23,778 nucleotides of DNA from contig DNWZ01000049.1 of NCBI GenBank assembly GCA_003506095.1, positions 1 through 23,778 on the forward strand. Direction: 5' to 3'. Origin of the DNA: Planctomycetaceae bacterium. Its GTDB lineage: Bacteria > Planctomycetota > Planctomycetia > Pirellulales > Pirellulaceae. Both the position numbers and the translations under genes were made by a program. A model generated the notes under the pieces. That model searched no databases and was not told the origin of the DNA. It saw nothing but the letters and a program-made list of their open reading frames with translations. Of the stretch, positions 1-11,700 are shown piece after piece; position 1 is the first letter of the stretch; every line of letters starts with the position of its first letter.

Positions 1-66
1 AATGTTCCCGAAACTTTAGAAAAATCCGTACATTCGACATAATAATTACAACTCGAGCGACCGCCT

Positions 67-2475
67 TCAACTCAAAATGGTTGAAATCGAGTCGTCTGGA
101 TACCCGGTGTGGTCTTCGCTCCACAGTGCGCCACGTTTTTTCTCATCTTCTGGCACCGCCCAGCCGGCAAAAAAAGCATCGACTCCGCTGTAGCTCTGCT
201 CTCCACCGGGCTGAAGCGTCTGGTCGCCGCTGGGCATCGCCTGTTCACCTTGGGCGCTCCGGTTTCGCCTTGAGATCTCGTTGAGCACCCACAACGCATC
301 GAGCGGTGACACTTCGCCGTCATCATTGGGGTCGACAAACCATTCGATTTGCGCGGGGTCGCGAAGAATACCGGTGCCGTTGCGGGCGATTTCCGTCAGA
401 ATTACCAACGCGTCCAGCGGTTCGACGGTCGTGTTGCCATCGACGTCAAACGGGTCGCCGGGATTATTCCACGGGCTTCGAACCCGCTGAAAACCTGCGG
501 CAATTTGATTGACGACACCACCTTGAACCGTCAACAGGTCGCCAGAACCGGGAAATTGATGGATCAAACGCTCAGGAGTCAGTGTCAACCGATAAGTGCC
601 GTCGGGAATGCCGGAAAACCCGAAGACGCCATCGGCCGTCGTCGTGACCGAACTTTCCGCCCCATAACGCAAATGATCCAGCCCGACCTGCGTAAACGAA
701 TGCCCAAACGCCTGGACACTGGCAATTCGCCCCGCTGCGTCATTCACCTGCATAGTTTCGGTCTGACCGACGGACAGACCCGAGGTGGTAAAGCGAGTTA
801 ATAGGTTACCCGCTGCATCGAAAGCTTCTAATCGGCCAAAACTTGGGTTGGACGCGCTGCCAAGCCCGATGGCATCCAGTTGGACGCTGCCGACAGGTTG
901 GTCAAACGTAATCAGCAGTTTTTTATCCGGGGCCCACTGTTGTTGCCAAGTGAAGCTTTGCCTGCTGAAAAAACCGAAAGCTCGCGAACCCGTCGACGAT
1001 GGCGTCTCCACAGAGCCTACACGCCCATCAAGCACATGGCCCAAAGCGACCAGCGAGACGCCATCGATCGGCGGCAAAGTGATTCTGTCCGTGTAATGAT
1101 CAGGCTCCACCATCCCAGAAAACAGCGGCGAGCCATCCGCCTGAACCAACGTGGCGGTAACGCCCGCCAAAAGATGAGGCGCAACCTGCGTTTCGCCTTC
1201 AGCGGCGTTAACAAATGCCAAACCGGCGACTGAGGCACCAGCGAGCATTGGCAGCAGCATGTCGGTGCGGTAAATCGCGCTGGTTATCCCCACGCGATCA
1301 TCGATTGCACGAATTTCGATTGTCGAATAATCGCCTACAGCAATCTGAAAACTGATCTCGCTAGCCTGTTTGCCCACGACCTGGGCGGTTTGCCAAGCTC
1401 CGCCGTCGAGCCGATACTCAATGCGATCAATGCGATTGAGCGTGATGTCGTTTCTCAAGCCTGCACTGTTGAGATTCGGCAGTGCAACTGCGGTGGCAAA
1501 ACCGTCGAATGCGAATGTCCCAATCGCTGCGTCGTAGCGACCCGTCCCTTCTAGCCGCAGCGGCACATCCGAAACATCAAAAATGCCATCGCCATCGCTA
1601 TCCCGCCAACCGATCATCGCCATCGTCGATTCGGGTAACACGTAGGAAGAAAACGACTGTGACAACGCTGTGCCCGAACGCATGATGCTCGGTTCTTGCA
1701 CAAAACCCGCTGTCGTATTGTCCGCCGCGTTCCAATTTTGGGCGTTGTAGTATCCGCGTCGATCGGTCCACGATCCGCCACCAGGATATTCATCGCGCGC
1801 CCAGAAAATATGCCCGACTTCGTGAGTGATGGTGCTGACCGGACGCGTCGACGGCGTGACAACGTACTGACCGCCGGGATAGGCAAACGCGTTGTTGAAC
1901 TCACTGCCCGGGCCGAACTGGCCATCATCCACCATCGCATCATTGGCCGAATTGACAATGACGATCGAAAATGCCCAGTCCGCGTTCAGCCGGGTTCGGG
2001 CGTCGTTATTGAACAATCGGATCGCATTTTCGATCGTACCGGCTTCGCCATATCCCTGATCTTCTAAAAACGTCCCGACGACAATCGAATGGAATTGACT
2101 CGGGCGGGATATCAGTTCGTAGGGAGTTGGGATCGGATTGCGCGCAAACTGGTCATCGATCACGAACTCCAGTTCATGCACCGTTCCCAAGCGAGCCAAC
2201 GCATCGCTCCACCATTGCACGCCCTGTTCGACCTTGGTAAGAGCGGACTGGATTGAACTTGCCGTCCAGTTTTCGGTATTGGGATCGAGCTGGCCGTTGC
2301 TTTCGAACAACAACGGGACGACCGCCACGCGACCGAGCATAAACTCGCCGGTATCGCGGGGCACAGCCCCTAGTGGCAGGGCGGCAAACAGATTTCGGTC
2401 CTCCAGCCGCTCCAGTCGCAGAGCGCGACCTAGTCGCCGTGCGGCAATTTCTCGACGACCTTTGCCAATGGGCAT
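67..2475 (-). CDS. Secreted dockerin protein with zinc-metalloprotease motif (LEPR-XLL-like N-terminus)
   Basis: The product is about 802 residues from the chosen start and is probably an exported zinc peptidase. The N-terminus is Arg-rich and ends in LERLEDRNLFA (residues 21-31), a variant of the planctomycete LEPR-XLL motif. A longer start at 2556 adds 27 residues; I prefer 2475 because it puts the motif at its usual distance from the N-terminus, although neither start has a good Shine-Dalgarno sequence. HEVGHIFWARDEY at residues 218-230 is an HExxH zinc site followed by DEY, resembling the M64 (IgA peptidase) type where Asp is the third ligand. Residues of about 430-660 look like beta-sandwich and SdrD/Cna-B-like modules. 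Two dockerin-type calcium loops follow (about 677-697 and 715-735, each with PLDAL), then a tail containing VDAFFAG. The gene lies downstream of the giant gene on the same strand, 290 bp away. The family is clear in outline; the substrate is unknown. Confidence 0.85.
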   Translation of the reverse strand: MPIGKGRREIAARRLGRALRLERLEDRNLFAALPLGAVPRDTGEFMLGRVAVVPLLFESNGQLDPNTENWTASSIQSALTKVEQGVQWWSDALARLGTVHELEFVIDDQFARNPIPTPYELISRPSQFHSIVVGTFLEDQGYGEAGTIENAIRLFNNDARTRLNADWAFSIVIVNSANDAMVDDGQFGPGSEFNNAFAYPGGQYVVTPSTRPVSTITHEVGHIFWARDEYPGGGSWTDRRGYYNAQNWNAADNTTAGFVQEPSIMRSGTALSQSFSSYVLPESTMAMIGWRDSDGDGIFDVSDVPLRLEGTGRYDAAIGTFAFDGFATAVALPNLNSAGLRNDITLNRIDRIEYRLDGGAWQTAQVVGKQASEISFQIAVGDYSTIEIRAIDDRVGITSAIYRTDMLLPMLAGASVAGLAFVNAAEGETQVAPHLLAGVTATLVQADGSPLFSGMVEPDHYTDRITLPPIDGVSLVALGHVLDGRVGSVETPSSTGSRAFGFFSRQSFTWQQQWAPDKKLLITFDQPVGSVQLDAIGLGSASNPSFGRLEAFDAAGNLLTRFTTSGLSVGQTETMQVNDAAGRIASVQAFGHSFTQVGLDHLRYGAESSVTTTADGVFGFSGIPDGTYRLTLTPERLIHQFPGSGDLLTVQGGVVNQIAAGFQRVRSPWNNPGDPFDVDGNTTVEPLDALVILTEIARNGTGILRDPAQIEWFVDPNDDGEVSPLDALWVLNEISRRNRSAQGEQAMPSGDQTLQPGGEQSYSGVDAFFAGWAVPEDEKKRGALWSEDHTGYPDDSISTILS
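270..450 (-). other. Paired dockerin-type repeats of the metalloprotease
   Basis: Two calcium-loop helices of dockerin type I pattern are visible: DVDGNTTVEPLDAL starting near residue 677, and DPNDDGEVSPLDAL near residue 715. Each has Asp/Asn at alternating loop positions, then a hydrophobic helix ending in LTEI or LNEI. In clostridia dockerins bind cohesins. No cohesin gene is visible in this window, so the partner in this organism is unknown. Confidence 0.8.
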
Positions 2476-2641
2476 GGATGAGCGCCCCGCTGGAGATACA
2501 AAATGAAAAGGGAAATGACAAACCGCTTGGTTTGACGCCGGATGGCGAAATAGCATTCCCTTGCATCCCCGACATTCCTGCCAAATGTGACAAGAACTCG
2601 ATCTTACTCACGCCAAGTCAAAAAGACGAATCAGTCGTGGG

Positions 2642-2660
2642 GGTGAATTCCTATTTCACC
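2642..2660. promoter_or_regulatory. 6-7-6 inverted repeat upstream of the metalloprotease gene
   Basis: GGTGAA and TTCACC flank a 7-base spacer, a perfect 6-bp inverted repeat about 170 bp upstream of the preferred start of the metalloprotease gene. It could be an operator in the region that should hold that gene's promoter. An arrangement this short can arise by chance, and no convincing -35/-10 pair was found beside it. Confidence 0.2.
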
Positions 2661-2709
2661 GCTCAGGATCAAGCAAAAACCTCCTCATGCGAATAACCGG
2701 CTCATTCCA

Positions 2710-2746
2710 CGCGATCCGAAGTGGACATCCCCCACTTCGAATCGCG
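2710..2746 (-). terminator. 15-bp stem-loop just after the giant surface-protein gene
   Basis: The arms CGCGATCCGAAGTGG (2710-2724) and CCACTTCGAATCGCG (2732-2746) pair over 15 positions with one mismatch that becomes a G-U wobble in the minus-strand transcript. The loop is 7 bases. The structure begins 19 bases after the giant gene's stop codon. No T-tract follows on either strand, so it is not a classical intrinsic terminator. It may terminate with a factor, or protect or process the 3' end of the long messenger. The hairpin is certain; its function is inferred. Confidence 0.55.
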
Positions 2747-2765
2747 ATCGGATGATAAACCCAAC

Positions 2766-5700
2766 TTACAGCCCCAACCCCAGCCCGGCGAACACGGCGT
2801 CTAGCGAATCATTAGCACCATCGCCGTTTTGCCGCTCTTCACCCGCGATGTCCTGAATCACGTCATCAAGGCCGATCAGTTCAGGCGAATCGAAAATCGA
2901 TGGGCCGTAAACGGTAGCGGTGGTCGTGATCGATACCGGGGCGGTCTCGGAAACGTTGTCCTCTCGTGATTCCACCGGCGCAGTGGCGATGGTCAGCGGT
3001 GAAGCAAGCACGCCATCGGCCACTGCGACATAGCCGCTGGGCACGTCCGACGCTGCTTCGCCTTCTGCTAACGCTTGCGAGATTTGCAACCGACGAAGTT
3101 CGGTAAGCACCAACAACGCGTCCAGCGATTCGACTCGACCATTGCCATCCACGTCTGGCAGGAATCGCTGATTTACCAAGTCAGGCAACGATGCGGGCGG
3201 CGGATTCAGAGGGATCGTCGTCGCACCAACGGTTTGGCTGTACGCAGCCAGCAGGTTCAGTATGTTCAGCGCGTCCAATGGAGTCGCCAAACCGCTCTTA
3301 TTGACGTCAAACCGATTGAGCGGATTTTGGTACGGATTGGACTGAACCAAGATGGCAATGTCCTCGACCTCGCCACTTTCAGCCGCGCCCACTGGCCCAA
3401 GCCCTGGGATCTCGCTTAGACGGAATCGCCCCCACGTCGGCCCCGCGGTCGTTCCCGCAGGAACGTTGATCGATACCGTGTTGACACCGACTCCCAGGAT
3501 CGGGAACGCTCCGGCTGCACCGGCTGATTTAAATCGCGTGACTTCGGTCGCTTCGAAAACCCCATCACGATCCCAATCGATCCAAGCGTCGACATAAAAG
3601 GCTCGGCCGTCTGCACGGACATCAATGGTGAACTGCGAGGGGAAGCCCGGCGAAGCGTTTCCGATCAGGGCAATCCCGTCATTGGTCGATCCACCTGGGA
3701 TCACCGCATCGGCATCTGGACCAACGGTCGGACCGAACGAGAATCTTGTATCGACACGATGGCGGGGCCCGTTATCGGCCAACAACGACGGGTAGGGTGC
3801 CGGTGCATTTCCGAAATTGAAACCGCCACCGACAAAGACCGTCAACTCGGTGCGACCGTTATCACGGTTGCTTTGCAACAAGTTGCCCACGGTGTCGCGA
3901 ATCACTGGCGACGCGACCGCACCTAGACCAGAGATCGCTGCAACCCCGTCAAGGATCAGCCGATCACCGACAATGCCGAACGACACGCCAGCGAGCGATT
4001 GGCCGATGATGGCGTTGTTGTAAAGACCGATAACTTCTTCCACGGTCGCATCGATCGGAATGATGACCGGAACCGTTGGGGCTTGGCCGGGAGCACCTAA
4101 TTGAACCAAGGCGGTTAACGACATATCAAGTGCATAGTTCGAATCGCCACCCAGGGAGATGCGTCCTTGGCCAAGGTTTTGCGGATCCAAACCGAGGCCC
4201 GCACCACCAATGGCTCGGACCAGTTCCGCAGCGATCGAGTCGATGCCAGGATTTTGGCCAACGTTCACTGGAATCGCCCCAGGCGTCAGAATCCCATTGC
4301 CAAAATCGAGTTCAAACGTTCGGACCAAATTGATACCGCGAAGGATGCGGAATGTTTGGCCATCGAAAATCGTGGGTGCTAGGAATCCGTTTTCCGACGG
4401 AACGCCGATTCCAAATCCGACGCTCGTTCCCATCTGGCCAGAGATCGTGAAAATCGTTGGCGTTTCAAGCAACGAGGTCATCGTTGCTAATGACGATGGG
4501 CCGAGCAGTTGCAGGCGATTCCCGACCGATGCAGCGGTAACATTCAACGCTGTCTGATTGATTGCAGCGGCCAAGGCAGCGGCGATCTGAGTCGGTGTTG
4601 AGGTCGATACCAACGGAACGACAATCGAGTCACCACGTACAATCCCATCGTTATCAAGCTCAAACGATAGCGAGAACGTCCCATCAAAAATGGTAAACCC
4701 TTGCCCGTCGAAAGCACCAAGCGTTGGTGTCAAATCGATAGTGGCCGTGATGCCGGTTTCTGATTCGAAGGTAACGAATTGACCGGTTGAGGTCAGCAGC
4801 GTGGTCGTCGCGTTATCGGCAATTGAGGCACCATCACCAAAACGCAACACCGAATCGGTGGCATCGAGCAAGCGAACCACGTACACCGCACCGTCTTCCC
4901 AGATCCCAGCGGTCGGTGTTAGACGAATGACATTGTTGGATGCGTCGTATCCGAATCGGTAATCTCGACCTTCAACCAACGGCACACCATTTTTGGTCAA
5001 CAAGACACTATCGGCGGTGACGCTGGCATCAAAAATCCCCACACCCGGTGTCGGATCAACCGGGCCGATGCCATCGATCAATTGAATGTCAAACGAATCG
5101 AAAATCGTCCCTCGAGTCTCTGCTTGACCTGCGGATGCCCCGAGGTCGGCGGCACGAGGAGCAATCAAGATCGCCCGCGGACCGAATTGGTCCGCGCGTT
5201 CCTCGGCACCACGATCCTTAAATACCCGTTCGCCAATTCCACTGGGCGACTGGACCGTAGGATCATCCACTCGCAATTGGCCATTGACATCCAAACGCGG
5301 TGCGATGATCGGCGACGGTGGCAAGCCGATCGCGTTTTTGACCGTCACCAAGGGAGCCCGGTCTTCGACCGAGTCGATTGAACTGTCAATAATGGGCACT
5401 CCGGCCCGCGGTGCAAACGACAGGTTGGCAGGATCGACGAACAATTCCAACGAGAACGGCAAGACTTGATTGAACAGCCCCAACGCGTTGGCCTGTGAAT
5501 TGATCGCGTTGGTCGCGTTGCGGTAATACGTTGTCGCGCCAACAACCGTCTGCAAACTGGTCGGATCGATCGCCAACGCCGATTGGTTGTTCGCCAAAAG
5601 GTTGTTTAGCAGCGTAGGTGCAGCGTTCTGTCGAACCACAAGTCCCTGGCCACCAGGAACGTAGATGTCGGCGGGAGCTGTAGACAGCGCACCCACTGCA

Positions 5701-8700
5701 TCGATATCCGCACCGACCGGGCCGCTGGTACGCGACCCTTGACGCAAGTCGGTCAATCGCACGAACGAGAACCGATCCTGTGGCCCGAAACCGAACTGGT
5801 CGATATTGACGGTATTGGAAACGCCACCGACAAAACCAACATTAAAGAACGTTACTCCGTCGCGACTGATTTCGACCCGTACCGATTCCACTTCACCGGT
5901 TTCAAACACGATCAAGTCAGGGCGAGCGTCACCGCTGCCCGTCAAAAAGTTATCCGCGAAGCCAAGGGTCAGCGAGCCACCACTGCCCAGCGACGTCGTA
6001 AATGCGCCATCCAACGGTTCATCCCCAGGTCCCGTCCCGTCGGGCGCCCCGAGGGCACGATTGGGGTTATTGAAACCGGGTGAAACGCCGGTTCCGGGAT
6101 TAAAGGCGACAACCGAATCGGCAAACGAAATGTTCCCACCTGGGAAAAGCACTCCCCCAAACACACCCGCTTCCGCTGGCGTGCCACGCTGAATCACGCC
6201 GCCAACGATCGTATTGTTGATAATGCGGTCAAACCCAACCGGGTTGCCAATCGCTGTTCCGCCAGCCAAACCCGTAATGGTTACGCCCGAGTTCGCATTG
6301 TAAGCCATCACGTTGCTCTGGACGACAACGCCAGGAATCTGGTTCTGCGAGTTCAGCTCGACCAAGTTCCGCGGATAGGTCAGCACGGTCGGTGTTTGAT
6401 CGTCAAGATTCACACCTTGAACGCGCGCCCGAGCGTCTCGAGTGATTTCGATACCTGAATTCGCACTGAACGAGAATCGACTGTTTTCAACAATGATCAC
6501 GCCTTGACCGGTGCGATCACGATTCTGATCACCACGGTTTGCAAGCGCTGTCACTGACGCTAAGACTCTCGCGGAGTCGAGCACCACAATATCGCCAAAC
6601 AAGTTCAGCCGTGAGTTGCCGCGAGTGTCGACGCCATCGGTCGCGACCGCCGTCACGTCGATGAGTCCGCGCACTTGAGGGCTATTGATCGCCACTGCGA
6701 TCGCTGCGGCAACCTCTTCACTACCGTCTCGCCCAGGCAGAATGTTGGCCGGGGTGATCAGCGGAATACGAACCCGACCTCCCGTTACACCGTTGCTGGT
6801 TCCATCAGCGTTCACCAAGTCCATCTCAAAAGTTACCGTCGACACACCGTCGGTGATTCGGAACGTCGCGCCATCAACGATCTGTCCCGCAGGCAATGCC
6901 TGAATGACCAATCCCGACGCTAAACGATCGTTGGTGTCGAAGCCGCGGAAAGCCTGTCCTTCTAAACTGTTGATGTATTCGCTGCCATCACGAATCTCCA
7001 GTTGATAACTTCCAGATACCGGTCGCGCTGGACCACCGACGGGCAATAGCGGATCTGCAATAAAGTTATTAGCGCTGGTGGCGGAAAAAGCCATTTCACC
7101 GCGTTCGGCAAAGCCGATGATGAAGTCGTCGACATAGACGCCTTCGAAGTTGTTCGCTCGCGCCCGTTGCGGCCCATTGTTGCCAAAGAAATCGCCCGAC
7201 GAAACACCCGTCATCGCGAACGGTCCGTTGTTCTGAACCGTCAAACCGACCAACGAAACTTGGTTGCCATTGACCGGATACGCTGAGACCAATCCGCCAC
7301 TGAATTGATTCGCAACCGCCCGCTGAATCGCCAGGGCAACTTCGCCCGATGTCATCGACGCGTTGACCACAACAGGAAGCCCTGTCGTACCAGGCGTTCC
7401 AGCAACAGTGATCAAACCGTCGGCACCGGCCGATGCCGCGATTCCACCTGTGATTTGAAGCGCAGCACCGTTTTGGATCACTCGCAGATCGCTCGTCACG
7501 GCGATCGAAGCGTTGTAATTGCCGATGATTCCCGAATCACCCGAACCCGCGACATTGGGGTTGTAATTGCTATTGGATCCGCTGCTGAATCCGACAATCA
7601 CCGTCCGAGCAAAATCGGTGGTGTAATCCACCGCCAACGTGTCACTGGCCAGTTCATTGCCGGCCAGATCAAACACGCGAAGATTGCTCAGGAACGAAAC
7701 TCCATCGGGTGACATGGTGGCGCGCAGCGTCGCGCCGGCGGGAAGATCGATCCGATACAGATCGACATCCAATCCGGTTTGCAAAGTTCCCTGGCCCGAG
7801 AAGACCACGTTGCCGGTGAAGGACGGCATCCGAATCGCATTCAGCAATTCGTCGTTGGGCTCGGCCGTAAACGAGAAAGGTTGTGTTATTGTTGAGATAC
7901 CATTGACGGTGATCGCAGCAGCCAATCGGGTCGCAACCAGTTCAGCCGTAAACGTCGACAGCGGCCTGTCGCCTTGCTGAACCAATTGCACGTCGACTTC
8001 ACCGGCATTGACAGTCCGAGTGCCGTCGTTGAGCACATACGTCACACCGCCCACCACGACGGTTACTCGCTGAAGCGGATTGCCCGCGTTTAGAGCGTAG
8101 AAGTTGGCAATGGTCGATCCCGCCGGAACGGTCAACGTCGATCCCAAGTCGATCTCAAACGAACGACCTCCGACCACGAAACGAGCCCCGTCAACCAGCG
8201 ACATTCCGGGCACGGCCCGCAGGCCGAATGAGCCATCGCTGAACGATCCGCTGGTTGCAAACTCAAGTCTCAGTTGCAAGTTCCTTTGCCCAGCAAAGTC
8301 GGCAAGAGAAACACGAGCCTGACGCCAACTGTCGGTATTGTCAAACATCGGCTGGACGGCGACAGTAATGTCATCGTCGTAGGTCTGTGCCAACAGCGGA
8401 TTCAACGAAGCGGTTGGATCGTCGAACTCATCGTTGAACCCAGCCCCAGGTGCAGTCACCAGGTTATTGGTCGACAGCAAATGCTGCACACCACGCTCGT
8501 CGATCACATAGACACGAAACGCATCTTGATCGCGACCAAACGTCCCGTCGTTGTCCGACCCAATCACCCCGTCGACACCATCGTTGGCGAGGAAGTAATT
8601 GAAATAGAGCGTTGGCAAATCGGATGGCGAGTACCCAACCAAGTCAAACGCTGCGCTCTCCAGTGCACCCTTTGCACCGCCCGGGAAGTTGTATGTCCCT

Positions 8701-11700
8701 TCCACCCCTTGACCATCTTGCCGACCAATCGAGAACGGGTTGCGGTTCCCGAATAGGTCGAACCGAGGATCCAGCGGCTCAGCGCCGAAGTAAAAACTCG
8801 TTCCCCCAGCAACGCGGTTGGGTTGAAGAGCGACATCGTTGTACGCCACATCGATCCCGTGGCCGAGATCGGTTCCGCGACGCTCGGTGGTGTGCCACAG
8901 ATTGAAATCGAGCGTGCTGAACTCGACGCCTCGGACACCCGGAGCGATCGTCACGCTGGTCGCCCCACCTGCGAACACAGGACGCAATCGACCTTGAGTG
9001 TCAAACGCATACAAGCGACTTCCGCCCAGGCCACCCGAGGTCGTACCGAACAGCAATGGATTGCCCGCATCGTCGAGCAAACCCGGTATATTGGTCGGGC
9101 CGGTCGTCAGTCCCGTAAAGTTCAATCCGATCAAGTCGGTCGCGGTACCAATGTAGGTTCCGATTTGGCCCTGAACGGTCGCCGTCGGTGCGGCGACCGC
9201 ATACAAACCGCCATTGCTCGATACGGCATAAAGCGTTGGTCCGACCATCGAAATGCCAGTAACAATGCCCCCGGGCGGAACGCCCGCTACCGTGAAGGCA
9301 GGTGAAACGGTTCCGTTGGCGGCATTGAGCAACGCGTTTTCAAAAATCAAGTTTCGGCCATTGACCGTTACCGTGATTCCGGATGCTTGTAATGTTGGAT
9401 TGGCGTTCACCACCTGCGAAATCCGCAACGCGATCGCTTCTGCGGTATCGGTAACCAGGAAAGTCACCGCAGTTGAACCTGGGCTAACCCCGGGCGTGCC
9501 TGTTTGAGTGACGATTCCCAAAGGCGTCAACTGGGTCAAATTAGTTGCGGAAACGTTTCGGTAATTGACCCGATTGCCTGCAACGGCCCCTCCGGTCGCG
9601 TTGGCAACGGCAAACGCCAGTTCGTTGGCCGTAAAGTTTTCACGGATCGGAATTAAGACGATCGAGGGGTCGCTCGGAGTGCTTGAACCTGCCGCACCTG
9701 AAATCGATAACCCGGGTCCCACGATTTGCGGAGCGACCGTGGTCGAATCGCCGACCATGTCAACTCGACCTTGCCCAGGCGTTGCAAAACCTTCTACCAT
9801 CAGGCTCGAATCACTAATCGCTGCAGCCAGCGCCAAGGCTAATTGGTCACTCGTCTGGCCAACCATAAAGTCGACCCCGACCGCCCCTGCATTATTAACG
9901 ATCCCATTGGAATTGAACTCAAATACTAACGCGTTGCCGTTGACGTCCGTAATTCGGACATTCGTTCCATCGACAACTTGGGCGGCATCAATGACGATCA
10001 CAGGCCCTGAATCAAACTCATAATTAGTCGTCACACCACCGGACGTTAACGAAAAACGTGCTGGTGTCCCGCCGCCGACAACTTCCCGTGGAAAACTGCC
10101 GTTCACCGGATCGACGGAGAACTCTAACATCGTGCCTGCATCGAGTTCGAATCGGAACGACTGCGCACCACTTTGCAGTGTGAAGAAACTGCCATCGGCG
10201 ATTCGGGGAATCGTAACACCATCGGTTTGTACGATCGTCGCCGCCGGTACGGTCAATTGCGGGCTCGTTTGCGGTCGCGGGATTCCGTTGACATCTTCAC
10301 CGACACCGGTTTCGATATAACCACGCTCGCGAATCTGAGTGCCTGCGCCGTTGGCTCGTTCGTCAATCGTCACGCCGTTGACCGTGAAGGTTCCCCGATT
10401 GGGCGAACCCAAACCGCTGAATGCACCTGTCGTTGGCGAGAAAGCATACAGAATGTTTTGGAAATAAGCGTTCTGAATACGAGTCGGAGTCAATTGACGA
10501 TCGATCGGTCGGTTGCCGATTGCAAAGCCGAGCGTGTTGCTGGCGAAAGTGGTTCCTTGAACCGCAAATGAATCATTGCTTCGGACAACCACAAACGCGT
10601 CAAACGGCAAGTTCTGTGGGTTCGGGTTAACCGCCAGGTGGTACGTTTCCAAACCACTGGTACCGACGTTGGTCAACGCACCGTTTTCGGAATTGATCCG
10701 GAAATAGGCATACGAAGCGTCAAAATCGGCCGCCGCAACCGTTCCCGGTGTGGTGTAACCGAACAACTCACCATTAGCCCGGAAGGCAAAGTCTTGGAAT
10801 GAAGTATTTAGGAAACCAATATTGCCATAACCTTGACCGGTGAATGGATTGTTGATGTTCACCGTCCCGCCGGAAATCGTGTACAGCATCACATCGTTAA
10901 GCGTGTACGGAACGACCGACGTGGCCGGATCGAACAAGGTCGGAATCACCGGTGCGGATCCAACACTTCGTTCGACACCACCGATACGATCTTCGGCAAT
11001 TCGCCTAACCGAATCGATCGGCTCGAGTCGAAACAGAGGGTTGGTAGCTGCGGCCAGAGCGAACTGGTCCATCTGCACCGGGATTTGCGACTGGTTCGAA
11101 ATGGCGACAAAGTATCGGCCTTCGGGCAATTCGGCGACGCCGATGAACGGATCGAGCGTACCGGCTGAACCGCGACTCAGGTCGTTATTGCTGGTACCGT
11201 CAAGTCCGGTCGGTTGATCATCTGCGACATTGCTGTCAGTACCGATCAGGATCATTTCACCCTGTTCGTTAAATACATAAACTGCTAAGTCACCACGCGC
11301 AAATCCGTCGGCATAATCAATGTCAAAAATCGTTGCGAAAAACATACTAGCGGCATCGCGTGTCAACTTTTGATAATTGACATCGAACTGGAACCAATCC
11401 ACATCGGTCTGACCGCTTATGAATCCGGCAATCGACTTGGACATGCGATTGCTGCTCAGCGGGCCAGCGATCTCATTGAGTGATTGATTGATACTGATCT
11501 CAAACAGTCCCATCGGCTGGGCAGTAGCGATCGTGCTGTTATCAGCGATGGTTTCGCTAACGTCGCCCACCAGCGGACCGTTAATCGGCCCACCGATAAT
11601 TTGGATACCGTTGGTTGCAAACCGCACGTCACTGTGCCGCACCTGGGTGCCAGGTGTTTCGTCCGCTTCACGCAATCGAATCTGCAATTGATAATTGCCA

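Noticed and set aside
1..66. Possible terminator after the metalloprotease gene
   Set aside because: The 66 bases are AT-rich, but I found no stem followed by a T-tract on the minus strand.
2174..2611. Minus-strand open frame of 145 residues overlapping the start of the metalloprotease gene
   Set aside because: It lies in another frame over the LEPR-XLL-like N-terminus of the real gene and is Arg/Ser-rich low-complexity sequence.
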